DNA of 64,000 bases. Source: Eleginops maclovinus (taxonomy: Eukaryota > Chordata > Actinopteri > Perciformes > Eleginopidae). The DNA lies in contig NC_086366.1 of NCBI RefSeq assembly GCF_036324505.1, forward strand, positions 16,121,427 through 16,185,426, written 5' to 3'. Below, piece after piece: positions 1 to 13,599 of the stretch; positions within the stretch are counted from its first letter, which is position 1, and every line of letters begins with the position of its first letter. The position numbers were made by a program, and so were the translations under genes. Below the pieces are notes generated by a model. It had not been told where the DNA came from, did not search any database, and was given only the letters and a program-made list of their open reading frames with translations.

Positions 1-889
1 GAAAACATTAATACGGTAGCTTTCACTACTCAAGTAAAGTATTAAAAATATATATCATTTTTCAATGTAAAGGGAGAAAAGGCGACACTGCAAGTTCACA
101 TTAAGAGAAAGTTTCATTTCAATTGATAATAATACAATTATGCTTAATATAGTTTATTAGAAGCCTTATTTGGTTTGTTGTCATTCACAAATGTACCCAT
201 GGTTACCCAACTATCTCAGATTGTTTTTCAAAGTAAACGTTTTTTTTAATAAATATTAACAAATGTGAAAGCAAAAAGGTACAAAATGGCACACAATGTA
301 CCAAAAAGGATCATTAATGTCTTTGTTACATGTTGTTTTTTGGTTCTGGTATTATTGTAAGTCTAACCCAGAATTAGCTCATCACTGACTTTACTGCCTG
401 TGGGATATTTTGTCAGGTTTAAATTATTCCAGCACTCACCAAGTGTGGGAATTTAATGTCATTCATGACTGAAAATTTAAATATCATAATTTGTAGTCTA
501 GTTATGTTCTGGTGCCAGGTGCCTTATTTGAGCACAGTGTTGTAATGAATTTAAATACTCTGAATATTCACATTTAGAGAATACACATGCTTCCCAGAAA
601 CGCCAGAAAGGGGAAGACATTTTGTATGGCTGGTAACACACTCCCAACACTCTCAAATGTGTGATCCTAGCAATAAAATGGAGGAGTTGGACAATCTTAT
701 CTAATCTTAGTAATCAGTAATCAGATTACTTTTTCAAGGTAACTGTGGCAACACTGTATATAATACATATAATGGCGTTTATCTAGCGGTAAACACTGAA
801 GGAAGAACATGTCAAGCTCTGTGCTGTATCAGAAACAATGCGCAACGTGTATCAGTATCTCCCGTTACAAAACTCAGAGAGAGTAGATT

Positions 890-1125
890 GCTGCATGATG
901 TTCAAAAGGGGGGCGTGGCCAGCTTTAGGTCAGCTCAGATTTAAAGCGACAGTCACAGAATCAGCACTTCAGGAACAGGGCTGAAATAGAGGGGTATGAG
1001 GCATGGTACAATGGGTGATCTGATTAGTATTTTGAGCAAAACACCTCACAGACATGTTTTGTATAGATATTCCCCTACAATATATTGTGGAAATATAGCA
1101 TAATTGGGGACCTTGAACATCCTTT
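890..1125. repeat. Probable old interspersed repeat (MITE-like)
   Basis: The segment that begins with GGGGGGCGTGGCC and runs through AACAGGGCTGAAATAGAGGGG to AGCATAATTGGGGACC resembles, from memory, a short interspersed DNA-transposon remnant common in fish genomes. I could not define terminal repeats or a target duplication, so the borders are approximate. Confidence 0.35.
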
Positions 1126-2120
1126 ATCTTAATAATTGTACTGCTCAGCAGCTGCTAACATGGACATGGACATAGACAACTGTAACCCAAATGTACTGAT
1201 TTCTGTGTTGGCTAGAATGGCTAGAAAATGCTAAGTTTACTTCTGTGTCCAGTGCAAAAATCCAGAGAGAACGTTCAAATCTTATGAGCAACTTAAAAGA
1301 TAACCAATGTGTTTTTTGTCTTTAGCCGAGTGATGCAAATCTACTCTACACTTCCATATGTTAATATGATGCCCTGGTTGGGTGATTTTAACCACGTCAT
1401 CTTGAGAAACAGTAGCAATTCTTCACTGCCACAAGAGGTGACAAAACACTCTACCAATGCCTCTGTGCTATTCCATAGGCTTTTCACACAGTTGTGAGAG
1501 CTCTTTGTGGAGAGTTCGCTCAGGGGCAAAAAGCTGACAAATCCTGGAAGAGGAATGTCAGGAAGTGGTCGCCTCAGAAAACACACACCTTGAATGTCTG
1601 TGGTCTGACAGCTAACTGGGACATGTTTAAAAGAGACAAGTATTGTGTTAGACTCTTCAACCAATGTGGTCAAGACTAAGGGCTGTATACATTTGTAGAT
1701 CCCAAAGTCATGACCACATTTGTTGAACACATCTATATCTGTTCTGGTCTTCTAGAAAACATCTTTGCAATACTAAAAGGAAGAGGAAATATTTAGCTTT
1801 ACAAAATTCTCTCCAGAACTACCACTCACATTGGATGCACTTAATTAAGGTGCATCAACAAATGTTAAGTTTGATTCACATTACTAATTTATTAACACAT
1901 TATATACAGTATATGATAATCTGATTTGATTAAGGCATTTTATGGGGGACAGGGAATAGGTGGTCGAGTGATAAACAGCTGGGCCTCTTATGGCCAGGGA
2001 CAAGTTTAACCGGCACCTCATTATTTCCGTGATAAAAAAACAAACATTAGTTCCTTTACTTTTAAAGCACTAGTATGTTTAAGAGTTATGGTGTTGCTTC
2101 AGAAGGAGGACAGGGTGCAT

Positions 2121-2150
2121 ACACACAAACACACACACACACACACACTG
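2121..2150. repeat. (CA)n microsatellite, short
   Basis: An interrupted CA dinucleotide run. It produces a spurious cysteine/valine-rich open frame on the minus strand. Confidence 0.9.
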
Positions 2151-5100
2151 CTAAATGTCAGGCGCACCGGTGCGACCATTAAAAAATGTTTAGTCACACT
2201 TGACAGACTTTTTGGTTGCCCTCCAGAGCCCTGACAAAGCAAGCAAGCATTAAGGAAGCCAGTGCAAAGTGCAAAGAAAGAGAAAACTCTGAAAGTAAAA
2301 TTAACCCGAATAGCAGGGGTCCGTGTAAGGGAATGCAGTCCATCCTGAAAGGTGAGCAGGGTCCTAACATCTTTTAAGTGCATTGATATTGTTCTAACCA
2401 TAAATGCCTGAATAATCATCTTCTGTAATGAAGGTCTTTGGCGCCTGGTGTGTAGTCATTAAAACATTGTTTCCTTTGAACCTTATCAGTCTGAATAGAG
2501 GGCAAATAGCTCTGTGGATGATGCAGTGTCATTGTGATTGCACTCAGTTCATCAACACCTTGAGAAACTTGCACATTTTGCAAGGGTACTGTTTGTCGAT
2601 CAGCTGAGGGTTTAATATGATTATACAACGAAGACAGTCAGATAAACCTTCCAACTGGAAATATTGATGTTTCATTTGTAGTAAACATATTTTAAATTAC
2701 ATTCCCTTTGTTATCAGACATTTCAGGCCGTGGATTGAGTGCTTGTTGTTCCTTTCTGCGGGGAGGGATGGGGCTTACCTCCTCTAATGTCAGCAAAGGT
2801 GGACTGTTATTGGTGCGTCAGGGGTCTGTGGTGATGTCAGCAAGTCAACCGACCCGTCATGCAAATTATGCTTCATGGTTAGGACTTTTTTCTCCTGTCA
2901 CCACCATTCATATCTTTACAATCAATATGTTTATGATTACTTACTTGACAAGAGCACAAACGTGTTGACAAAATGACAAAGTTCTCAAGGACGTAGAATC
3001 CTAATGTCGCTCTTGTGCACCAGAAAGAAATCATATGAAGTCTGTGGAAAATGGTGATCAAGTATTGATTCTTGAGTCCCCTGAGAGACTACCAGCCAGC
3101 CACCATGAGTCCTGCAAGCTGTTAAGTAAAGAAAAGGACTCATGATGTTGTTTAAATCATATGGGTCATAATTATCACATTAAGACACATATTCTTAGCC
3201 TTCCGGACAATGTTCATTATTGCAATGAGTACTAGGATATTCTACAAACCACAGTGAAAAGAGAATGTGATCTATATAAAAAGCAACATACTGTATAGAA
3301 TTCAAATCCTGAGAGAGGACCTAAAGGAAAGTTTGTAAGGCCTTCTAGATATTTTTCTCTGAACAATGACACAACAAAATCAATATGCTAACCGAGATAA
3401 GGATTGACCTTGCACTGTACGAAACCGAATTCACGGCAGGGAAGAACACAACACCAAGGGAATCTGTTATAGTCTTTCATATATACTGCTATATTTTATG
3501 CATTTGTGTTAATGCTGTAGATAGGCAGCATGTAACCTCCTTTTAGAGTAAAGGTTTGCGCGAGAGGCCCTCAGATTGCTTGATTTAATCTCTTTTCTGC
3601 ACAAAAGAGTACGATGGAAATGCTGAGACAAGGATAAATGGCCTCATCTCATTTTATTTAGAAAGGTTAGCCTTTTTTCTCCATCTCTTTGGGACCCTGG
3701 ACAGCTAAACCACCAGGTGTCCCATCTCCCCTTTTTAAAGACAGGCAATGTGGCCTATTTTACAAGACATTTAGAAATGCCAGTCATACACAATTGAAAA
3801 TCTAACCCAACCTATATTTTCCGAGTAGAGGCTAGCACACATAAAGTGATGTAATAGATTTTCCAGTACATTACTCTACACCCCCATAATCCAGAATATT
3901 TTAATGTGTCTATAACAGCCATTATTAGCTATCTTTACACCGTTTAAGCCATATCAAATCTGGCTTGGGTAACATTGTAATTTGGCACAAGCATGATTTA
4001 CTTACTGTTTTGGCAGAGGGCCAGCCTCAACCTATTTTTTGCTGGAGAATTCAATTTGGCATTACGCCACGTGTGAACAATGCCTGTGATTTACGGTGTC
4101 CTTCACTTGGGTGCACGTATGAACACAATCATTAATATCTGAAAATGGCTTGCTGGTGACACATTTCTGATCATCAATTTGTGCTACGCTGATGTTGTTC
4201 AGTTCAACGCTTTTGTAAATCAAGCAACAACAAAAAAAAAGAGCAAAAGACTATCCATTATCTCCAGGTATTAAAGTCGCAATTTAGGTTTGTCACAACC
4301 GCAACTATTCCACACTAATCTACACTATCAAATATAAATGGTTACAGTGCCTTACTTAAAAAGGAAAGGGATATAATCTCATGTTATAGATCCAGGACTA
4401 ATGTATGGTACACATTCAGTCCTGGTCACGACAAACAGAGAGAAGTGACATATCCATTATGTCTGTCTGAGGTAGAGAAGTGACCTTTGAAACCTATTCT
4501 GTTCATGCACACAGATTAAAAAGAGGAGCAGCAAGTTCCTCCATATCAATCAAACGTCTTTCATGTTGGGGAGCTCTCTCTCATCTAAATAATTGAACAA
4601 CAGGATTATTGTCACAATGCAATGCTTAGAAAATACAACAATTTAAGGAAACCCTGCAACCCATCCTCACAAGCATAAAATAGCTCCTTTTATCAGCGGC
4701 TGTTTGCTCATTCAGAGATGTGCAGCGGTCTAAATCATATTCTATCCTGAGGAATGTGGGGGACAGATACAGACCTGATGTGCATGCCAGAATGAATAAA
4801 ACCGATCAAAGTGAAACAGTCAAATCCCTGCATGAGGCTGCACTGGATACGCTAACTGGAATGACTTCAAGTGGGCTTTGGCTCTGCCTTAAATACTGTT
4901 TACCTTCTTTATTTGCAACCGTATTTCAAATCTACCATTTCATTTAAATACTTTCTAGATCAATAAGATCCCTAGTGCGAAGACATTTGCGTGAATATTA
5001 AACGAAATCCCAAGAATATTTAAGTGTGAACTTGGCATGACGTGTCACCATCAATTAAGAGGAAATCAGCCAACGCAGGGATTAACTGCATTTAATCAGC

Positions 5101-8100
5101 TAACTTGAAAGGCTGGTTGTTTGAGTCTCAGCAGCGAGGCAAAGAGGTAATTTGAGTAGACACACGTGGGGCATGCTAATGGTGCTTCATTACCCCAGCT
5201 TGGGACTGCATATTTGAAAAGAGAAATACTGAACAGATCTTCTTATAATGCTACCTTTTGTTTGACTTTAGCTCCATCCTGCACCAACTTTCTCCCGAGT
5301 TAGATGCATCATAATGTTTGCACATCTGAGGCCATGCAAATTTCATTTCCCAATTCAATTCCGAGAACGCCATTGCAATGTCATTACTACTCCCTTTCCA
5401 CTTCATTTACCAAGCCCTGACTCGACAGTGATACGTTGGAATGAGAGTCCCAGCCGCCGAAGAGATGGAGATAACAGGATGATTCATAGTCTTTCAAAAG
5501 AGGTCACAGCTTCCTGTGCTTTTACGACGAGAATTTGGGATTCCCTCGGTGCACGCAGTGAAGGGCAACAAGCCAAGCATCCCAGTTGGCATACAAAATT
5601 AGTTGTGGTGTGGATAAGGAGCAAACACCTCACAACTCATTATCCTGAACTCCAATTGCAAAGTCTTTACGATAAGCGTAAGTGAAATGAGAAAGTGAGC
5701 AAATCCTAATACATTTCAGTGTTTATAAAGAGGACCTTGACCACCGGGGAAATTGTATAAAGCAAGACATAAGTTAGGAAGGAGGATTACTCAAATAGGA
5801 TGTGGAAATTCACTTCTAATAAAACAAGGGGATGTGAAGGTTAAATGCAAGAGCTCCCGCATCCTCCCTGTTTCTAATTACTGGGCAAGAGCGTGAGAGA
5901 GCCGTGCTCCTGATTGCAGCTGCCTGGTGACTGCAGCGAAAACCAAATCTTCTCTACTGTCTATTATAATGAAAGTGACCAGACCCTCAGGCACTCAGGC
6001 TCAGTGTTTCTCTTCCAAGAATTGGGCTGCATAACGACGGCCTCCGAGTTTAACATCCCCTTCCAGATGAATTAGACACGGTTATGATTTCGAGATCATA
6101 ACAAAAGTTAGCCATCAGGGTGTATTGTCATGTCGCCAATATGTAAATGTGCACACCATGACTCGTGTTATAAACTGTCAATATCTTTCTTTAAAGCTCC
6201 ATTTTAATGAGACTGTCAGTGCCTCCTGGCCAACAGCCCTTACAATGATGTACTGCGTAATAGTTACATAGGATTATCATTGAAAACTGTTTTTATAGTT
6301 GTAATGATAACTGCAAACCCCGTCCAATCGTCCGTCAGAGATTCATGTTCCCCCAAGTCTACTCCTTACCACTGGGGTTCTACCACAAACGGGGCAAAGC
6401 CTGCGAGCTAGTTCAGGAAGTCAACTCGAGCCCCAATGATACATTCGCACATAACGCCCCTCGCCAGTCTTGTAACCAACCAAACATAGTCCCCTGAATC
6501 TGGCGCTCTATTTAAGCTGTCAGATCTGCCTACCTCTACCTCGCTAATGCTGCTGCTGCTGCCTCCACGCTGCTACTGCGTTCACGTAGACGATGCTTGC
6601 CTGCCCCACCACCACCAACCCAGCTTCCACCGGTCGGCTCAGGGGGTTAGCTATCTAATCATCACTCCCGAGCCTAGATGCCAAACTCAAACTATATACT
6701 GCTATAGGCTATAAACATATGAATGAAACATGTGAGTTGTCTGACTGAACACTGTTTCTAGAGGCCTCACACCATGGATAACACCTGTCATGGTTATCAA
6801 CAGGCGGTCGCAGGAAAATATAAGGGTTCTGAAAAATTGTAGCCAATTATTTAGTAAGCTTACTGAGGTAGAAAAGTGTTTGACGCTCTTATAGATCAAA
6901 ATGCTGCCAGACATGTACTACTGAGAACTGGTTGTCCATTCTTCTCTTCTTCATTATTTCTCTTTAATAAGCAAAGTAAGCAGCCGATGTGCAGCTGCAC
7001 ACTGCTAACAAGGGACTGGATCCAAGTAAAGGCTACTGGGTGCTGCATTGCATGGAGGATGTTCCAACTGTAAATCACTGGGTGCTGCGTCACCGCTTGT
7101 TGGACCTTGTTGCACACGATTAGTTCCCATCCAGACAGATTTGTTAGCTTTTTTAAGAAATCTTCTAAAGCATTGTTTTCATGATTAATTTCCAGTTATT
7201 TGTTTAACACAACCAAGTAGAGATAAGTAGGCAACAAGTGCAAAATAACATGAAGCAATCATATTTCTTTGTAGTGCCACCCCCCCTCTAATTGTTCTTG
7301 TTGGTTACAATAGAGTGAGGTGTTGATTGCTAGCTCCTTACGCCTCATAACAAAACAGCAGCTGATCAGCAGCAATTGTATGGAGTAATGCAGTTTCGTC
7401 TAAATAAAAGTGAAAGGCATGTTATGAAAAGTCTTTATATATTCCACCCATAAACATTGCAACACAGCCACTTCGTATATTTTCTTGCCCTGGATGACAC
7501 AAGGGGACAAAATTAAACTGCTGTGAGGAGAATTTATCTTATCAGATGGACTTAGTGTCGGGTTCATGCACCACATAGTTTGCATTAAATGTGTTACTCT
7601 CCCTCAGTTTCGAAACCTCACTCAAACACAAAATATGTTTAAAATGTGACCTCTTGTTTTAGTTTAGTTTGAAGCAGAAGGTTCCTGTATACCATTGGGA
7701 ATTGTATTGTTTAGTTTAAATATTCCTTGAATCATCTTCTTCTTAAATTTGAGGCTTTTTCTCTTTTCAATGTCATAGGACCTATCGATCATTAACTTTT
7801 CACGTAAGCAGACAATGTAAAGATAAGTGTGTTTCCAGCATCCATATAATTGCAATGAATATAAATGAGCTTGCAAATTAGCCTTATTGTGAATACTTAC
7901 GGTTGATAAAATTGACCTATACCAAATGATATGTTGGATAAAAGATAGACACACTGTATAAAACAGCAAGTCCGCAAATTCAGATAACAGTGCTGCTGGG
8001 ATACAGCAACATGCAAATTCCACACAAAAGGTCGGAGATAAGCACCAAACCTGCCCTAAGGCAGCTACATATTGAGCCACACTGCCACTATCCCATTAAA

Positions 8101-8881
8101 TGTTACCCTTTATCTGGAAACTCCCTGACCCCTTCATTATCTGGTGTTTGGACCTCTTTAGCATCCATTGTTAGCAAACTCAAAAATAAAGATAGCCTAA
8201 AAATGCATGGACACATTTCTAACAATGCTGGACATTTTGAGCTTTGTCAACATAGGTATTATAGCAGGGCTCTTGTATTGGACTGCATTAGATTGTGTAA
8301 CCTTCTTAATAATGGCCACCAAGTGTACACTCAGCTCTATGTCTCTTTTGGCCTTTTTTGCTTTCTGGGCAGACAAAACCATAAGAATACCAGCACTACT
8401 AATAATAATAATCATACATCAATCAATGCAGCTCACCTGTGCTATGAGAAGCTAATTGGTGTATGCTGTCTCTCCAATGAAAAAGAGTCAAAGAATTCAA
8501 AGTGTCACACTTCCACATTTATCCAGCTAAAAAGGCAAACGTAAAAACTTAAAAATTCAGGCACACCAATACACAGACACATTAAATCATCTGTTTTGCA
8601 AATTTTAAGACGCAAATAAGAGAAGAAAAAATGCATTTTAGCAGTGTATTACTGTTCAAAAATGATACTTCAATGCTTTTAACTTCACTCTTTGTTCAAG
8701 CTTACACCTCATGCAGGAAAGTGCAATTGACAACCCCATTATCTGTCATTCCGATCCCATGAATGAAGATCACAGAATAAACGTAAGCTCCAATATCCAA
8801 CATAATTCTTCATGACTTGTTTAATCCAGCCAACCACTGGTTTGCAGCCTGATACACCAAAGTGAACAAAAGCCTCTTGCT

Positions 8882-8896
8882 ACACACACACACACA

Positions 8897-8970
<74 letters not shown>
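8882..8970. repeat. (CA)n microsatellite, about 89 bp
   Basis: A nearly uninterrupted CA run with one CCC interruption near 8899. It is long enough to be length-polymorphic. The Cys-Val open frames on the opposite strand are artefacts of the repeat. Confidence 0.97.
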
Positions 8971-8971
<1 letters not shown>

Positions 8972-10179
8972 CAATACACTGATAGACTGAGGAAGGTCGC
9001 CATCAGCTGAATTGTGTATCTGTTGGTGCTGTGCAGGGATTGGGTAATGCAATTGAAATTAATTTCCCAACATTATTAATGCTTTTGTCATGTCAAAGGC
9101 TAAATGTATGAAAATAACACATCAAATAAATTATCTTTAAAAGTTAGTTTTGATTAATGGTCGATCCAACTAACCATTTTACAGAGTAATGCATCCATCA
9201 AAAAAAATAAATGATCTCTATATTCCTATTTCCTTTCGGACACATCGCATAGTTATTTAGACACAGTCTCCATCGACACTCACACCCTGCACAACTGCAT
9301 ATTCCTAATTTAAATTAATTTACAGTTTCTTAAGATTGCTTTGTTTGGAAGCAATTTATAAAACAATAACACAATGTGGACAAACAATTAATCATCTGTG
9401 ATATTTGTCATAATCATGGTCATTTTGTGATCATAAGAATTGTTTCTCGTTTCATAATCTCTATTTATTGACTGCACTGCTTCTTGTTTACAACCCCTGT
9501 TGTTTATGCTGTGCATTATTGAATGTATGTTTTGCCCTTCAAACAAAGATAACCAGTCAGAACTACTTCTTTCACCTTATTCAAAGCTCTCAAAATACAC
9601 ATACCATCACATCTGTTCTGACAGATATTATATAAATGACGCTCTTTTGGCTCCCCTGTTGAACATGAGAAAAACAGGTCCAGCCCCTCATATCTGGGTA
9701 GTTGTATTTAGATGCTAGTGAGAGCCCCAATGTGCTGACTTTGCTTAACTTCCTAGCTGGAGGGCAGGATGCCCGACACACTGTGTGCAGCCGTGTGTGA
9801 TTCAGCTCTATAAAGAGGTTTTCCATGAACGGATAGAACATGCAAATGAGTTTCTAGTACTCTTGGCAGGTAAAAGGATTTCAGAGAGGGTTGTGTTTGA
9901 AATCATATCTTTCTATTTGGATTTTCATAAGCCCACTATGGGCACAATTTCTCTCAGGATGCAGTTGCACAGGCAAACATGTCACCATTCTTTCCGCTAT
10001 TTTATGTCCATCAGAAATGTGTTTAAAATAGTATTTCACCCTTAAAATGAACCTTTGTACATCAATTACTCTCTTTGTTTTACCTGTAATGCATTAGGAA
10101 AACATTATGTTGGTCGCATGCCTCCACGGTGAATCCAAAGAAGCAGAAAAGTCTTGATGAATTGAAGTAAATCTCTTTT

Positions 10180-10355
10180 TAAAGATATCTCTTGGGCCAG
10201 AGAGTGCATTTATGGATAGATGCAGTGTTGAAAGGGGGGAGACAGTGGGGAGGACATTGCCTGATCTTTCTGGGAGCCAGATCAAACTCACACACTGGGC
10301 AGCAGAGAACGTATGTGAGCCGCCAGCTCTGACCACTGAGCTATCTGGTGGCCCA
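10180..10355 (-). repeat. tRNA-derived SINE (probable)
   Basis: Read on the minus strand from about 10355, the sequence opens with GGGCCACCAGATAGCTCAGT. This resembles the 5' half of a tRNA gene, with an A-box-like TAGCTCAGTGG. A degenerate B-box-like GTTTGATC follows about 50 bases on, then a pyrimidine-rich body and an A-rich end near 10180. That is the layout of a tRNA-derived SINE. I saw no clear target duplication, and the family is not identified. Confidence 0.5.
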
Positions 10356-10972
10356 TGAAGGCCTCTTTTAATGAAGGCAAAACTATATCATAACGCAGTT
10401 TACAAACTCTCACACAGCTAGTGCAGTATAATCCTAGTGTCGTCTCTGCAGTCATATGCTAAATACTTTGTGCTAAAAAATGTGCTTTTCCCTAAATCTT
10501 ATCTCACCCTTCTGCCACAGACCCGCCTGCATGCTGTAAGGCAATTCAACATTGTAACTGTAAGTGGGAATGTAATATATCTTGGAGTCCATATAGAAGC
10601 ATTAAAGATAAGATACACAAATTCTATTTGTTTATTAAATGAAACTGGCCTTTTTTCTACCTTGTACATTTTACACGAACAGATCATTGAACATAAAATG
10701 GCCATGGACCATCATTGTTCCCCAATTGATACGACATGTGACATTTTGTCATGGGTTGCCCTTCAGCTCCATGTGTCAGGTCAATGTGAGCTACCACTGA
10801 ACAGGACTTCTGGCTAATAACTGAGCCATTGACAGGCTGATGGAGGATCCTGTAGAAGTAGTGTATTCAACAATATTGTAGTCAAATAAATATGTTTCTA
10901 GTTGAGAAGTCCTTTGACTTGGATTGTTATAGCTGTGAAAAGTTTATAGGGACGATTTGCAGCTCTTAGATA

Positions 10973-12575
10973 CAGTGGGGCAAAAAAGTATTTAGTCAGC
11001 CACCAATTGTGCAAGTTCTCCCATTTAAAAAGATGAGAGAGGCCTGTAATTTTTATCATAGGTATACCTCAACTATGAGAGACAGAATGAGGGAAACAAT
11101 CCAGGAAATCACATTGTCTGATTTTTAAAGAATTTATTTTCAAATTATTGTGGAAAATAAGTATTTGGTCAATAACAAAAGTTCATCTCAATACTTTGTT
11201 ATATACCCTTTGTTGGCAATGACAGAGGTCAAACGTTTTCTGTAAGTCTTCACAAGGTTTTCACACACTGTTGCTGGTATTTTGGCCCATTCCTCCATGC
11301 AGATCTCCTCTAAAGCAGTGATGTTTTGGGGCTGTCGCTGGGCAACACGGACTTTCAACTCCCTCCAAAGATTTTCTATGGGGTTGAGATCTGGAGACTG
11401 GCTAGGCCACTCCGGGACCTTGAAATGCTTCTTACGAAGCCACTCCTTCGTTGCCCTGGCGGTGTGTTTGGGATCATTGTCATGCTGAAAGACCCAGCCA
11501 CACTTCATCTTCAGTGCCCTTGCTGATGGAAGGAGGTTTTCACTCAAAATCTCACGATACATGGCCCCATTCATTCTTTCCTTTACACGGATCAGTCGTC
11601 CTGGTCCCTTTGCAGAAAAACAGCCCCAAAGCATGATGTTTCCACCCCCATGCTTCACAGTAGGTATGGTGTTCTTTGGATGCAACTCTGCATTCTTTCT
11701 CCTCCAAACATGACGAGTTGAGTTTTTACCAAAAAGTTCTATTTTGGTTTCATCTGACCATATGACATTCTCCCAATCCTCTTCTGGATCATCCAAATGC
11801 CCTCTAGCAAACTTCAGACGGGCCTGGACATGTACTGGCTTAAGCAGGGGGACACGTCTGGAACTGCAGGATTTTAGTCCCTGGCGGCGTAGTGTGTTAC
11901 TGATGGTAGCCTCTGTTACTTTGGTCCCAGCTCTCTGCAGGTCATTCACTAGGTCCCCCCGTGTGGTTCTGGGATTTTTGCTCACCGTTCTTGTGATCAT
12001 TTTGACCCCACGGGGTGAGATCTTGCGTGGAGCCCCAGATGGAGGGAGATTAGCAGTGGTCTTGTATGTCTTTCATTTTCTAATAATTGCTCCCACAGTT
12101 GATTTCTTCACACCAAGCTGCTTACCTATTGCAGATTCAGTTTTCCCAGCCTGGTGCACGTCTACAATTTTGTCTCTGGTCTCCTTTGACAGCTCTTTGG
12201 TTTTGGCCATAGTGGAGTTTGGAGTATGACTGTTTGAGGTTGTGGACAGGTGTCTTTTATACTGATAACGAGTTCAAAAAGGTGCCATTAATACAGGTAA
12301 CGAGTGGAGGACAGAGGAGCCTCTTAAAGAAGAAGTTACAGGTCTGTGAGAGCCAGAAATCTTGCTTGTTTGTAGGTGACCAAATACTTATTTTACCGAG
12401 GAATTTACCAATTAATTCATTAAAAATCCTACAATGTGATTTCCTGGATTTTTTTTCTCATTTTGTCTCTCATAGTTGAGGTATACCTATGATGAAAATT
12501 ACAGGCCTCTCTCATCTTTTTAAATGGGAGAACTTGCACAATTGGTGGCTGACTAAATACTTTTTTGCCCCACTG
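10973..12575 (-). mobile_element. Complete Tc1-like transposon (1,603 bp)
   Basis: The element begins CAGTGGGGCAAAAAAGTATT and ends with its inverted copy. TA dinucleotides flank it at 10971-10972 and 12576-12577, the standard Tc1/mariner target duplication. The terminal inverted repeats are about 200 bp long. Each carries an outer motif (AAGTATTTAGTCA) and an inner one (AAGTATTTGGTCA), which is the IR/DR arrangement of the fish Tc1 group. The two ends still match closely, so the insertion is fairly young. It encodes one transposase on the minus strand with a premature stop. Confidence 0.95.
11188..12210 (-). pseudogene. Tc1-like transposase with one in-frame stop
   Basis: The frame from ATG 12210 to the stop at 11188 spans 340 codons, the usual length for Sleeping Beauty-type transposases. 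It is broken only by TGA at 12075-12073, codon 46, inside the N-terminal paired-like DNA-binding domain. An open frame resumes at Met 71 (12000). The catalytic DD34E residues are all present: Asp153 in VIWSDET, Asp244 in FQHDNDPKH and Glu279 in [10 protein letters not shown]. This is the same numbering as in Sleeping Beauty. A product starting at Met71 would lack most of the first helix-turn-helix and should not bind the ends. Function is lost unless the stop is read through. No other frameshift is visible. Confidence 0.93.
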
Positions 12576-13065
12576 TATATGTTTTCTTTCAACAGGGAAG
12601 CATCTTGGTCTGGGAACAGGGGATGAGTTTTTGGTATAAAGACTTTAAAACATTTGTATTATTATATTAGATATCGCCTTCAGTTCAACAGACACAGAAT
12701 GAATAACATGTCTGGCTGCAGCAGAGGTGCACTGTGGGACTCAGCTTATCATTTCAATGCAAATATTTATAATTCTTTTTTTTTTCTTAACAGCTTTTTA
12801 GTAAATGGTTGAACAAGGGTTAAAAACATTGCAGGGTTGAGGAAAACAGTTGGAAACTAAACAGTGAGCCAAAATTAATGCTTTTTTGAAATGTTTTAAG
12901 AAATTATTCAAAGGGTTGTGAGTGATTCTGCAAATCTCAATCACTCAGGCAGGGAATTGTATAGCTAAGAAGCTAAAATATCAAAATAAAATGACACACA
13001 ACACTACAAATGTCTCATACATCGCTGAAAATGTATGTTAAAGTACATATAACGCAGAGTATACA
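12576..13065. other. Spacer between the Tc1 and CACTA-type elements
   Basis: About 490 bp of AT-rich sequence with no open frame, repeat or splice signal that I can support. Confidence 0.6.
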
Positions 13066-13092
13066 CACTGTAAGACATTTCAGGTCAGTTCA
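13066..13092 (+). repeat. Left terminal inverted repeat of the CACTA-type element
   Basis: Starts CACTGTAA and pairs with 22457-22483 on the opposite strand, with mismatches at about five of 27 positions. Confidence 0.8.
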
Positions 13093-13099
13093 ACTTGCA

Positions 13100-13530
13100 A
13101 ATGAAGGTTCACCTGCTGCCTTAAAACTGCAAGTTAACTCAATTTAAGATTACCTTTGTTTCAACTCTGAAAATAAAGTTCAAAAGGTTGATTATACTAC
13201 ACTGTTCTAGTTGTCACAATGTTGTTTTTTAAGTTGTCAAAGTTGACTTAACTTTTAATCACTTGTAATGTTAACTTGATACCATTAGTTGAAACAAAAT
13301 ATAGTTATACATCATTGATACATGAAAACTTTTAATCACATCTTGTTTAAACTTGATACTGTGAGTTAAAACAACATTTTTTTTAAACATTATCAATACA
13401 ATAACATTCTTTAGCTAGTAAAACAAACAGATATTTCATTATTATTGTAACTCACAGTTCTGAGTTAAACTAACTTAGCCGTATTTATACGACTCCCCAT
13501 TTAAAGTTAAGAGGATTAAAATTCTAAATT
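13100..13530. repeat. Left subterminal degenerate repeats
   Basis: Short words such as AACTTG, CAAGTT, GTTAAC and AGTTGA recur in both orientations. A longer degenerate direct repeat starts at 13251 and again at 13328 (ACTTTTAATCAC, then CTTGATAC, then AGTT-AAACAA), 77 bp apart. Subterminal repeat arrays of this kind are where CACTA elements bind their own proteins. That function is inferred here. Confidence 0.5.
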
Positions 13531-13593
13531 TGTTTCAACTTGCATGGTAAATGACAGAGCTTCACACTGAATTCTTGCATTTGTCCAAGAACA

Positions 13594-13599
13594 TTTATT
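13594..13599 (-). terminator. Candidate poly(A) signal of the SAMD3-like gene
   Basis: AATAAA on the minus strand (13599-13594) is the first canonical hexamer downstream of the SAMD3-like stop at 14770. If used, the 3' UTR is about 1.2 kb and includes the 36-bp minisatellite. Confidence 0.45.

Larger units (their letters stand above)
1..10180. other. Gene-free AT-rich stretch (intergenic or large intron)
   Basis: I find no exon chain with splice sites and coding character here. The open frames present, such as the 184-codon frame at 7990-8544 and the 129-codon frame at 1341-1730, have no recognisable domain and read as chance frames. The stretch holds CA microsatellites (2121-2150 and 8882-8970) and an old repeat near 890-1120. 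Several moderately GC-richer patches at 3.9-4.2, 5.0-5.9 and 9.7-10.0 kb have the texture of conserved non-coding DNA, which cannot be tested without an alignment. Confidence 0.6.

Noticed and set aside
1341..1730. 129-codon minus-strand frame
   Set aside because: No recognisable motif and overlapping plus-strand frames. Possibly a decayed repeat, but not supportable as a gene.
1955..2030. tRNA-like stretch (GGTGGTCGAGTGATAAACAG)
   Set aside because: It resembles a tRNA-Leu or Ser 5' half, but the B box is degraded (AAGTTTAACCGG) and no cloverleaf closes. At most an old SINE fragment.
7990..8544. 184-codon plus-strand frame
   Set aside because: No domain, low-complexity Asn/His run, overlapping frames on both strands and no splice context. 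Consistent with chance.
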